A DNA stretch of 6,461 nt from Lachnospiraceae bacterium. GTDB lineage: Bacteria; Bacillota_A; Clostridia; Lachnospirales; Lachnospiraceae. The translations under genes and the position numbers were made by a program. Positions 1 through 5,632 of the stretch are shown in pieces. The DNA is taken from contig JAGDBR010000329.1 of NCBI GenBank assembly GCA_017958935.1, forward strand, positions 1-6,461. Direction: 5' to 3'. How positions within the stretch are numbered: the stretch's first letter is position 1; every line of letters begins with the position of its first letter. The notes under the pieces are model-generated. The model searched no databases, had not been told where the DNA came from, and saw nothing but the letters and a program-made list of their open reading frames with translations.

Positions 1-1243
1 GCAGGGACTGAAGCGCTGCGATCACGAACGCTGTAACGAGCAGGACGATGCCTGCCGCCGCAAGCAGGATGCCCGCAAGCCGCCGCGTACGCGCTTTCTC
101 TGCCGGGTCCTTCTTCTTAGTCCCGTAAGCCCTCGACAGGGTCTCGAAACGTTTCTTCTCGGCGTCTGTCAGCGCATGGGCGCGCAGCGTCTCCCGCACG
201 GCATCCAGCCGGCGCTCGGCTTCCATCGCGCCGTTCAGTTCCTCTTCCCGGGGGAGGCTGCCGCCGAACGCTTGCAGGTCTTCCTGTAGACGCTGTGCTT
301 CCGCGTCGCTCAGGCGGTTCTCCCCGGCCTTCTGCACAGCGCGTTTCAGGCTCGAAGCCGCGTCCAGCGCCGCGAGGATCTCGTACTGCTCCGGCACGTC
401 CTTCGGAAAAGCCTTCCGGCATTCCGCCGTCACGGCCGTTTTCCCGGCAGTGCTCACGCGGAGTGCTTCGTACCGTTCCAGAAGACGCTTGTCGTCCGCT
501 GCGCAGACCGCGTCCTCGAACGTTTTCTGCGCCTGCCCGGTCTCCGTCTTCAGCGCCTCGATCCGCGCTTCGGTCTCCTGCACCTTTTCCGAGACGTCCC
601 GCAGCGCGCTCTCCAGCGCAGGTCCCTTCGCCTCCTGGGTCTTCAGGGCCTGCAGGCGCTCGTTCTGCGCGTACAGCCGTCCGGTCCGCCGCTTCGGCGT
701 GTCGCTGTCCAGCAGGGTCTTCATCAGCCGGTCGGTCTTCTCGTAGACCGCCAGGTCCCCGCCCTCCGAGGACAGATTGCCGATCAAGGCGTTCACATGG
801 TCGGTCGCCTCCGTCTTCAGGGCGTCCTGCCCGATGAAGACGGTCTTCAGGAAAGAATTGCGGTCGATCCCGAACAGCTCCGGGCCGATCGCGGATGAAT
901 AGTCAAGGCTCCTGAGATTCGAGGACAGGTCGTAGAGCTCGAACGTATCCTCGCTCTCTTTTTTACCGAAGGTCCGGTCGAACCGGTAGCGTTTCCCCTT
1001 CGTCTCGAACGAGACCGAGCCGCCGTAGACGCCGCCCTGCCAGGGGTCGTAATACGCGCGCTCGGAGTTCAGTCCGTGCCGACGGTCGCCCTCGAAGCCG
1101 TAGAACATCGCCAGGAGGAACGCGCAGAACGTGGATTTGCCGAAGCCGTTCTCCTCGGCGATCTGGGAGATCCCCTCCCCGAAAACATAGTCAAAATGCG
1201 CCAGGCGCCCGAAATTCTCGATATGACAGGAAAGCAGTCTCAT
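1..1243 (-). CDS. SbcC/YhaN-like AAA ATPase with coiled coil and transmembrane segment (3' part off the left edge)
   Basis: The first 414 residues are visible; the frame stays open to the window edge. The protein opens with the ABC/SMC-type start MRLLSCHIENFGRL. A Walker A follows at residues 30-38 (EENGFGKST), with Glu where the usual first Gly sits. A PWQGG-YGGS block lies at 67-76 and a Q-loop-like FIGQ at 136-139. Residues about 190-265 are rich in Leu, Glu, Lys and Gln, as in a coiled coil. A basic stretch (374-388) precedes a hydrophobic segment at 389-411, a probable membrane span in mid-protein. Such insertions are known in YhaN-type ATPases but not in classical SbcC. Walker B, signature motif and any zinc hook would lie outside the window. 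The start ATG overlaps the phosphoesterase stop by 4 bp (ATGA), implying translational coupling and one complex. The inferred role is an ATP-driven partner of the nuclease in DNA processing at the membrane. Confidence 0.88.
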   Translation of the reverse strand, partial: MRLLSCHIENFGRLAHFDYVFGEGISQIAEENGFGKSTFCAFLLAMFYGFEGDRRHGLNSERAYYDPWQGGVYGGSVSFETKGKRYRFDRTFGKKESEDTFELYDLSSNLRSLDYSSAIGPELFGIDRNSFLKTVFIGQDALKTEATDHVNALIGNLSSEGGDLAVYEKTDRLMKTLLDSDTPKRRTGRLYAQNERLQALKTQEAKGPALESALRDVSEKVQETEARIEALKTETGQAQKTFEDAVCAADDKRLLERYEALRVSTAGKTAVTAECRKAFPKDVPEQYEILAALDAASSLKRAVQKAGENRLSDAEAQRLQEDLQAFGGSLPREEELNGAMEAERRLDAVRETLRAHALTDAEKKRFETLSRAYGTKKKDPAEKARTRRLAGILLAAAGIVLLVTAFVIAALQSL

Positions 1244-2328
1244 GACGGTTCCTCCCCGGCAAGCGCCTGAAAACCGTACTGCAGCACCCGGAGCTTCTCT
1301 TCTTCCGAAAGCGCCGGGTCCGCCATGACGGTCCTGAAAAACTCCCCCTTCAAAGACCGGTCCTGCGCGTAGTCCTCGTAACGCACGGCCAGCGCGGTCC
1401 TGTCTTCGATCTTCACGAAATAGAAACGGTCCAGACGGGCCGTCAGGTACGCCGTGTTCTTCTCGCAGCCGACGTCGACGCGGCCGGTCAGGACGATCCG
1501 GACCATATCGCCGTCCGGGACCGCTTCCTTCTCCAGCGCTTCGTCGATTTGCCGCGCGATCTCGACGGACGTCATACAGCCGGTCACGTCCGCTTCCACC
1601 TCATGGAGCGTGCGCGACGCGAAAGGCACGAAGGTCTTTTTCGCCTCGCCTTCGTCCGGGATCTCCAGCAGCATGAAGCCGTGCGGCCCGCATTCGTCGA
1701 AGCCGCGCCCCTCCAGGCAGCCCGGATAACAGTAAACGCCGCGCTCGTCCAGCTTCTCCAGTTTCGGCGCGTGGACGTGCCCGAGCGCAAGATAATCGAT
1801 GTGACGGTTCCGGAGCGCACGAAGATCGACGATCTCCGCCCGGTCCCCGGAAGAAGACGCTGCCTCCTGCCCGTGCAGCATGACGATGTTGTAGGCGTCC
1901 GGCGAAAGCACGAGCGACGGATAGAGCGTCACCTTGTCCGCTTCCTCCAGCTCCGCGCCGGTGATCTTCACACGCCCTTCGTCATAGGTCGTCCAGGTGC
2001 CCGTGAACAGCTTCAGGTTCTCCGGGAGACGCTCGAGACCCGACAGGAAATTGTCCCGGTCATGGTTCCCCTTCAGGTAATAGAACCGGATGCCCGGGTA
2101 GTTCGCGATCTCGGAGAGCACGACGTTTCGCGTCGCGGCCGAGATCGTCCCCGTGTCGAACAGATCGCCCGCGATCAGGATCGCGGAAACGCCTTCGGAC
2201 GCCGCGAAGGCCGTCATGCGTTCAAACGTCGCCAGCAGTTCCTGCCGGCGCGCCTTGGCTTTATCGGGCGGCAGATGCGTCCGCATTTTCGCGTCCAGAT
2301 GAAGGTCCGCGCAGTGAATGAGCTTCAT
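1240..2328 (-). CDS. SbcD/YhaO-like metallophosphoesterase (DNA exonuclease subunit)
   Basis: This is a 362-residue calcineurin-like phosphoesterase with the complete two-metal motif set: D8-x-H10 (ADLHLD), GDLFD at 54-58, GNHD at 87-90, H152 (MLHGQ) and GHVH at 183-186. The family includes SbcD, Mre11 and YhaO, Mn-dependent nucleases acting on DNA ends. Residues 240-362 form the C-terminal cap typical of the group. The start at MKLIHCADLHLD is chosen for three reasons: the family begins this close to the first motif; a GGAAAGG ribosome-binding stretch lies a few bases upstream; and a promoter at 2369-2397 sits just before it. A longer in-frame start at 2448 would lie upstream of that promoter and of the preceding gene's terminator. 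It is first in its transcript and overlaps the ATPase by 4 bp. Family assignment is very secure; which of the SbcD/YhaO subgroups it belongs to is less so. Confidence 0.93.
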   Translation of the reverse strand: MKLIHCADLHLDAKMRTHLPPDKAKARRQELLATFERMTAFAASEGVSAILIAGDLFDTGTISAATRNVVLSEIANYPGIRFYYLKGNHDRDNFLSGLERLPENLKLFTGTWTTYDEGRVKITGAELEEADKVTLYPSLVLSPDAYNIVMLHGQEAASSSGDRAEIVDLRALRNRHIDYLALGHVHAPKLEKLDERGVYCYPGCLEGRGFDECGPHGFMLLEIPDEGEAKKTFVPFASRTLHEVEADVTGCMTSVEIARQIDEALEKEAVPDGDMVRIVLTGRVDVGCEKNTAYLTARLDRFYFVKIEDRTALAVRYEDYAQDRSLKGEFFRTVMADPALSEEEKLRVLQYGFQALAGEEPS

Positions 2329-2368
2329 GTGATCCTTTCCGGCCTTATGTCCTGATGACCTCTTATGT

Positions 2369-2397
2369 ATCATACCACCCGCGGCCCTTCGAATCAA
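2369..2397 (-). promoter_or_regulatory. Sigma-A-type promoter of the phosphoesterase-ATPase operon
   Basis: On the minus strand, TTGATT (2392-2397) and TATGAT (2369-2374) are separated by exactly 17 bp. A TG one base upstream of the -10 gives an extended -10. Transcription would start near 2362, leaving a leader of about 34 nt before the ATG at 2328. This is a prediction from consensus matching only. Confidence 0.72.
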
Positions 2398-2399
2398 GC

Positions 2400-2437
2400 A
2401 AAGAAAAGCGCCCCGCCGGACGAGTCCGGCAGGACGC
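2400..2437 (-). terminator. Intrinsic terminator of the exported-protein gene
   Basis: A 13-bp stem (2408-2420 with 2425-2437, two G-U wobbles as RNA) closes a 4-nt loop. On the minus strand it is followed by TTTTCTTT at 2400-2407. There is no T-run on the plus-strand side, so it acts in the minus direction. It lies 76 nt after the stop of the exported-protein gene and separates it from the phosphoesterase operon. Confidence 0.9.
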
Positions 2438-2443
2438 TCAGAA

Positions 2444-2493
2444 AGCACGGCAGGCCCGGACGGACATCCGCCCTCACCGCCTGCCTGTATGCT
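2444..2493. repeat. Imperfect inverted repeat in the 3' untranslated region
   Basis: GGCAGGC (2449-2455) pairs with GCCTGCC (2479-2485). Beyond a bulge, AGCA (2444-2447) pairs with TGCT (2490-2493), and a small inner hairpin CGGA-TCCG sits at 2461-2470. It lies between the exported-protein stop and that gene's terminator, so the transcript would carry two consecutive structured elements at its 3' end. No minus-strand T-run follows, so it is not itself a terminator. It may protect the mRNA end, or may be chance in GC-rich DNA. Confidence 0.45.
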
Positions 2494-2512
2494 GTTTTTC
2501 CGCTGCCAAGCC

Positions 2513-3994
2513 TTAGTTGCCCGGCACGTTGTCCATGATGGTCAGGCCTTTTTCAGGCGACCACAGGAAGGTCGCTGTCATTTCCGCGCTGTAGTGGTAG
2601 TTCTTGTAGTCCCCCACGTCATAGCCCTTGCCCTGGAAGTAGCCCCAGTCGCCCCACTCGCTGTGGTAATGCGTGATGATCAGATCGTACTTCACGACCG
2701 GATTCCACTCGTTCACCTTGGCCGGCTGGAAATTCGTGTCGCCGTGCAGGACGAAATAGATGCCGTTCTTCGTCTTCGGCGGGTCGTTCAAGGACCTGAT
2801 GTCCTTCAGACCGTAGCCCGTGAAGCCTTTCAGGATGCCGTCGAGGTACTTTTCGGTCGTGTAGGAAGCACCGGTCTCCGAAGTGTCGTATCCCGCATCC
2901 CGGATCGCCTTGTATACCGCTTCCGGATCCTGGTCCAGCAGCGGATCCTCCAGCTGGTAGACGACGTCGCTCAGCTTGATGTCGCGCGGGTCATCGAATA
3001 TCGTGCGCAGGACACCGTTGTTGCCGGCCATCATCATGTAATGCTCGATGTACGGCGCCATTTCCAGATGGTCCTTCGGCAGGACGAACTCGTTCGCGAC
3101 GAGCTGCACGGAGCCGTTGGTCTTGTTGTAGGACAGGACCGCGACCATGTCCTTGGCCGACATGAAGCCGTGGTTCCAGTCTTTTTCATGGCAGGCCACG
3201 GAGAAATCCCAGTCGCTGCCGAGCGCGTCCCGGTAATAGACCGCATAGTTGCCGGATTCCAGCTGCTCCACCTTCGTGACCTTGAGTTCCCGGTAATTCG
3301 TGTCGCCCGAGTACATGTAGTAGACCTTTTTGCTCGCCAGGTACAGCGGCAAAGTATCGAGCCGGAATTCCGTGATCTTGTGCCCGGTCACTTCCTGGAT
3401 GTAGTTCTGGAACGTATCGGCATTCAGAACGCTCAGGACGGGCGCGTCTTCGTAATAGGTGCCTTCCGCCTTGATCGCGTCAATGTAAGCCTTCGAATCC
3501 AGGCCGTTCTGCGTGGCGAACTGGATCGCGACCTCTTCCACCCAGCCGAACGTGACGTCGTTGAAGACGCCGTGCAGGAAGCCGTTCACGCCCCAGGTGT
3601 TCAGGAAGTTCTCGAAGTACGATGTCAGCTCCTCGATGGTCTGCGGCAGCGGCTCGGTCGGCTTTTCGGTCGTCGGCGCTTCGGTCGGTTTCGCAGTCGT
3701 CGGCGCTTCCGTCGGTTTTTCGGTCGTCGGCACTTCCGTTGCTTTTTCGGTCGGTGTTTCCGTCGCTTTTTCCGTCGGCGTCTCCGTCGCTTCTTCGGTC
3801 GGCGCTTCCGTTGCTTTTTCGGTCGGCGTCTCCGTCGCTTCTTCCGTCGGTGCCAGTGTCTCCGTCGCGCCCGGCGTCACGGCTTCCGTCGCCGCCGGTT
3901 CGGATTCGGACCCCGTCGGTCCGTTTATGATCGTGATACACGCTGATGATGTCAATAAAACGAGTGCAAGGATCCAGCATAAGACTTTCTTCAT
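2513..3994 (-). CDS. Exported, probably cell-surface protein with Thr/Glu/Pro repeat stalk and duplicated domain; function unknown
   Basis: I do not recognise a named family for this 493-residue protein. Residues 1-19 form a signal peptide: MKK, a hydrophobic core, then SSAC. Cys19 could be lipidated, but the lipobox is weak (Ser at -3), and SSA would also suit ordinary signal peptidase cleavage. Residues about 35-116 are a low-complexity stalk of ATETPTEK and PTEAPTTEK units, as in proteins that span a Gram-positive wall. Two diverged copies of one domain follow (about 126-301 and 315-489). No catalytic motif, LPXTG anchor or membrane anchor is visible. An AAGGAGG site lies 8 nt upstream of the ATG. 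The gene is monocistronic, with its own promoter (4025-4053) and terminator (2400-2437). A role in binding or sensing outside the cell is only an inference. Confidence 0.9.
   Translation of the reverse strand: MKKVLCWILALVLLTSSACITIINGPTGSESEPAATEAVTPGATETLAPTEEATETPTEKATEAPTEEATETPTEKATETPTEKATEVPTTEKPTEAPTTAKPTEAPTTEKPTEPLPQTIEELTSYFENFLNTWGVNGFLHGVFNDVTFGWVEEVAIQFATQNGLDSKAYIDAIKAEGTYYEDAPVLSVLNADTFQNYIQEVTGHKITEFRLDTLPLYLASKKVYYMYSGDTNYRELKVTKVEQLESGNYAVYYRDALGSDWDFSVACHEKDWNHGFMSAKDMVAVLSYNKTNGSVQLVANEFVLPKDHLEMAPYIEHYMMMAGNNGVLRTIFDDPRDIKLSDVVYQLEDPLLDQDPEAVYKAIRDAGYDTSETGASYTTEKYLDGILKGFTGYGLKDIRSLNDPPKTKNGIYFVLHGDTNFQPAKVNEWNPVVKYDLIITHYHSEWGDWGYFQGKGYDVGDYKNYHYSAEMTATFLWSPEKGLTIMDNVPGN
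2528..3619 (-). repeat. Internal duplication: two diverged domain copies in the exported protein
   Basis: Copy 1 is residues 126-301 (3092-3619) and copy 2 is 315-489 (2528-3052), offset by 188-189 residues. Aligned by eye, the N-terminal 21-residue stretches (126-146 and 315-335) share 8 identities with no gap, including Y-x-E and NG-x-L. Mid-domain YYMYSGDTNYRELKV (225-239) matches YFVLHGDTNFQPAKV (413-427), both with GDTN. The ends also correspond: SAKDMVAVLSYN (279-290) against SAEMTATFLWS (469-479). The near-constant offset across three blocks argues for an ancient tandem duplication. Confidence 0.75.
3662..3838 (-). repeat. 24-bp and 27-bp tandem repeats encoding the Thr/Glu/Pro stalk
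   Basis: Residues 53-84 are four 8-residue units of the type ATETPTEK (24 bp each, 3743-3838). Residues 85-111 are three 9-residue units of the type PTEAPTTEK (27 bp each, 3662-3742). Unit lengths are multiples of 3, so gain or loss of a unit would keep the reading frame. The copies differ at the base level, so it is not a perfect satellite. Confidence 0.85.
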
Positions 3995-4002
3995 GTATCC
4001 GC

Positions 4003-4009
4003 CCTCCTT
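4003..4009 (-). promoter_or_regulatory. Ribosome-binding site of the exported-protein gene
   Basis: AAGGAGG on the minus strand ends 8 nt before the ATG at 3994. This is a full-strength match at ideal spacing and fixes the start of the signal peptide. Confidence 0.88.
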
Positions 4010-4024
4010 TTGTTTGATAAAAAT

Positions 4025-4053
4025 ATCTTAACACAGTGTTTTCCAATATTCAA
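4025..4053 (-). promoter_or_regulatory. Extended -10 promoter of the exported-protein gene
   Basis: On the minus strand, TTGAAT (4048-4053) and TAAGAT (4025-4030) are 17 bp apart. A TG one base upstream of the -10 supplies the extended element. It lies in the most AT-rich stretch of the window, between the terminator of the previous unit and the AAGGAGG site. The predicted transcript start is near 4018. Confidence 0.68.
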
Positions 4054-4085
4054 CAATCTCAAAAAGGTTTTCGGTCCGGCACTCG

Positions 4086-4118
4086 AAAAAAAAGCCGGAG
4101 ACCTTCCGGTCTCCGGCT
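4086..4118 (-). terminator. Strong intrinsic terminator after the acyl carrier protein gene
   Basis: A perfect 11-bp stem (AGCCGGAGACC, 4093-4103, with 4108-4118) closes a GGAA loop of GNRA type on the minus strand. Eight consecutive T residues follow (4086-4093, the first shared with the stem end). It lies 22 nt after the ACP stop and ends the GNAT-ACP unit. Confidence 0.96.
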
Positions 4119-4140
4119 CCGTCCAAAACGACTTTCGGAT

Positions 4141-4368
4141 TTACAGCGTTTCCAGATATTCGACGATGTCGCCGACCGTCACGAAGGTCGCGAGCTTCTC
4201 GTCCGGGATCTTGATCCCGTACTGCTCTTCGATCGCCATCAGCAGCGACATGATGTCCAGCGAATCGGCGCCGAGCGCCTTGATCTCCGCTTCCGGGGTG
4301 ACGGCGTCGGGATCGCTCAGGTACAGCTGCTCGACCAGAAGTTCCTTGACTTTTTCAAAATTCTCCAT
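4141..4368 (-). CDS. Acyl carrier protein
   Basis: This is a 75-residue acyl carrier protein, the usual length. The phosphopantetheine attachment motif is G-A-D-S-L-D with Ser36 as the modified residue. The acidic helix-2 recognition region (SLDIMSLLMAIEEQYG), the IPDE segment and the C-terminal VGDIVEYL helix all match fatty-acid-type AcpP. A holo-ACP synthase encoded elsewhere would load the arm. Two ATGs are possible, at 4374 and 4368. The second is chosen because AAGGAGG ends 8 nt before it but only 2 nt before the first. It is the second gene of a two-gene unit, 16 bp after the GNAT gene, and not beside fab genes. It may therefore be a dedicated carrier rather than the main fatty-acid ACP, but the sequence alone cannot separate these. 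Confidence 0.93.
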   Translation of the reverse strand: MENFEKVKELLVEQLYLSDPDAVTPEAEIKALGADSLDIMSLLMAIEEQYGIKIPDEKLATFVTVGDIVEYLETL

Positions 4369-4376
4369 GTTCATTT

Positions 4377-4383
4377 CCTCCTT
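4377..4383 (-). promoter_or_regulatory. Ribosome-binding site that selects the second ATG of the ACP gene
   Basis: AAGGAGG lies wholly in the 16-bp gap between the GNAT stop and the ACP start. Spacing is 2 nt to the ATG at 4374 but 8 nt to the ATG at 4368, favouring the latter. Its position next to the upstream stop codon suggests efficient re-initiation by ribosomes finishing the GNAT gene. Confidence 0.8.
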
Positions 4384-4384
4384 C

Positions 4385-5515
4385 TCAATCCGCCACTTTC
4401 TTGACGTAACAGCGGCGCTTCTTGTGCTCGGTCGCGTCGAAACGCTTCCACAGGTTCCGGATCGCGTAATTGTCTTCCAGGTTCAGGTTCGTCTCTGCAT
4501 GATCCACGTAGGGCTGTGCCTTGAACAGATCGATGATGTGCGCCGCGACACAGGCCGAAACGCCCCGGTTCAGGTATTCCGGATCGACGCCGATCAGGCC
4601 GAAGTCGATGATGTCGGGCTTCGTCAGCGCTTTGATCAGCTGCGGCCAGGCCTTCGGCAGCAGCTTTCCGCCCGCCTGCTGCATCGTTTTTGCCAGGCTT
4701 GGGAAGCAGATGCCGAACGCGACCATCCGGTCGTTCTCGTCCAGGACGGCGGCGACGTACTTCAGCTGGATGATCAGCTTGAAGTTGTCGATCATCATTT
4801 TCTTCATGCCGTCGGTGAACGGCACGGTGCCGTAGATCAGGTCGTAGGAACGGTCCAGCAGGCCGAAGAACTGGTCGCCGTAGCGCTCGATGAAATCATT
4901 GACGTTCTTCGCTTCGAACCAGTGCAGGCCGTAGCGCTTCATGATCAGTTCCGACATCTTGTGCAGGCCGCCGTCATAGTCTTTCGGCGCGCGGACCATC
5001 GATTCGACCCAGTCCACTTCCTTTTCGTAGCCGAGCGCTTCGACGTGCACCGGATAGTACGGCGCGTTGTACTGCTCCTCGAAGGTCGCCAGATGGTCGA
5101 AGCCGTCGATCAGCATGCCTTCGCGCTCCAGGTCGGAGAAGCCGAGCGGGCCGACGATCTCGTTCATGCCCTTCTTGCGCGCCCAGTCTTCGACCGCATC
5201 GAACAAGGCCTTGAAGACCGCTTCGTCGTCCACCGCGTCCAGCCGCGTGAACCGTACGCGTTTCTGACCGTACTTTTCGTTCGCGGCGTGCTGCAGGATG
5301 CCGGAGATCCGTCCGACCGTCCTGCCGCTCTCATCCGAGGCCAGGAAGTAGACCGCTTCGCAGGTGTCGTAGTAGACGTAGTCGCTGCGGAAGATCTTCT
5401 TCTCGTCCATGTAGAGGGGCGGCACGTAATAAGGATTCCCCTTGTAGAGTCTGTTCGGGAATTCCAGGAATTCCTTCTGCTCTTTTTTCGTACTGACTTC
5501 TTTTACCGTGATCAT
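4385..5515 (-). CDS. GNAT-fold acyltransferase, YghO-like family, paired with an ACP
   Basis: This 376-residue protein resembles a widespread, poorly characterised GNAT family that I associate with E. coli YghO. Hallmarks are the N-terminal block FPNRLYKGNPYYVPPLY (19-35), the signature GPLGFSDLEREGMLIDGF (122-139) and the basic end HKKRRCYVKK (364-373). An N-terminal degenerate domain precedes a C-terminal GNAT domain (about 200-350). Its acyl-donor loop is in LIGVDPEYLNRGVSA (307-321), where the usual Q/R-x-x-G-x-G/A reads L-N-R-G-V-S, so the first position is Leu. No signal peptide or membrane segment is seen, so it is cytoplasmic. GGAGAG lies 5 nt before the ATG. It leads its own transcription unit and the ACP gene follows after 16 bp. 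Acyl transfer from acyl-ACP is a context inference; substrate and product are unknown. Confidence 0.88.
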   Translation of the reverse strand: MITVKEVSTKKEQKEFLEFPNRLYKGNPYYVPPLYMDEKKIFRSDYVYYDTCEAVYFLASDESGRTVGRISGILQHAANEKYGQKRVRFTRLDAVDDEAVFKALFDAVEDWARKKGMNEIVGPLGFSDLEREGMLIDGFDHLATFEEQYNAPYYPVHVEALGYEKEVDWVESMVRAPKDYDGGLHKMSELIMKRYGLHWFEAKNVNDFIERYGDQFFGLLDRSYDLIYGTVPFTDGMKKMMIDNFKLIIQLKYVAAVLDENDRMVAFGICFPSLAKTMQQAGGKLLPKAWPQLIKALTKPDIIDFGLIGVDPEYLNRGVSACVAAHIIDLFKAQPYVDHAETNLNLEDNYAIRNLWKRFDATEHKKRRCYVKKVAD

Positions 5516-5552
5516 GTTCTCTCTCCGGTCTTTTGCCCGGATCCGTTCTGTT

Positions 5553-5589
5553 CCGGCTCATTGAGCCGGCCTTGACGGAAAACAGGCCG
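5553..5589 (-). promoter_or_regulatory. 5' leader of the GNAT-ACP unit with two mutually exclusive hairpins
   Basis: Hairpin A pairs 5567-5572 with 5584-5589 (6 bp, 11-nt loop). Hairpin B pairs 5553-5559 with 5563-5569 (7 bp, CCGGCTC/GAGCCGG, 3-nt loop). They share bases 5567-5569 and cannot form fully together. Hairpin B has no following T-run, so it is not an intrinsic terminator, and no known riboswitch class is recognised. The leader from the predicted start (about 5588) to the ATG is about 72 nt. The stems are seen; regulation is speculative. Confidence 0.45.
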
Positions 5590-5594
5590 AAAAA

Positions 5595-5623
5595 AGTATA
5601 GACGCTTTTCGTCCCGCCGTCAA
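5595..5623 (-). promoter_or_regulatory. Near-consensus sigma-A promoter of the GNAT-ACP unit
   Basis: TTGACG (5618-5623, 5 of 6 consensus bases) and TATACT (5595-5600, 5 of 6) are spaced exactly 17 bp apart on the minus strand. This is the best promoter match in the window and suggests fairly strong constitutive expression. It begins 10 nt past the acyltransferase-3 stop codon, so the GNAT-ACP pair need not depend on the upstream gene. Confidence 0.82.
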
Positions 5624-5632
5624 CTTGAATGT

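Noticed and set aside
1549..2355. Plus-strand open frame of 268 codons opposite the phosphoesterase
   Set aside because: It is antisense to a gene with all catalytic motifs; the Arg/His/Val-rich product is typical of a complementary-strand shadow.
2329..2448. Forty-residue N-terminal extension of the phosphoesterase (start at 2448)
   Set aside because: The extension would start upstream of the preceding gene's terminator and of the predicted promoter. The family starts within a few residues of the D-x-H motif.
2444..2500. Inverted repeat followed by TTTTT as a plus-strand terminator
   Set aside because: The outer stem is interrupted by a bulge and there is no plus-strand gene for it to serve.
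3662..3838. Tandem repeats as a CRISPR array
   Set aside because: The units are contiguous 24- and 27-bp coding repeats with no unique spacers, in frame with a signal peptide.
2489..3946. Plus-strand open frame of 485 codons opposite the exported-protein gene
   Set aside because: Its predicted product is an Arg/Phe/Val-rich, low-complexity sequence created by the GC-rich codons and tandem repeats of the minus-strand gene. It has no domain, and the opposite strand has a clear gene with promoter, ribosome-binding site and terminator.
4010..5575. Plus-strand open frame of 521 codons spanning the GNAT and ACP genes
   Set aside because: It runs antisense to two clear genes and across a terminator and a promoter. 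Its translation is compositionally odd with no recognisable family. It is a shadow frame.
5589..5617. Short GACG/CGTC stem followed by six T residues as a terminator of the acyltransferase-3 gene
   Set aside because: The stem is only 4-5 bp, is separated from the T-run by several bases, and overlaps the much better promoter elements.
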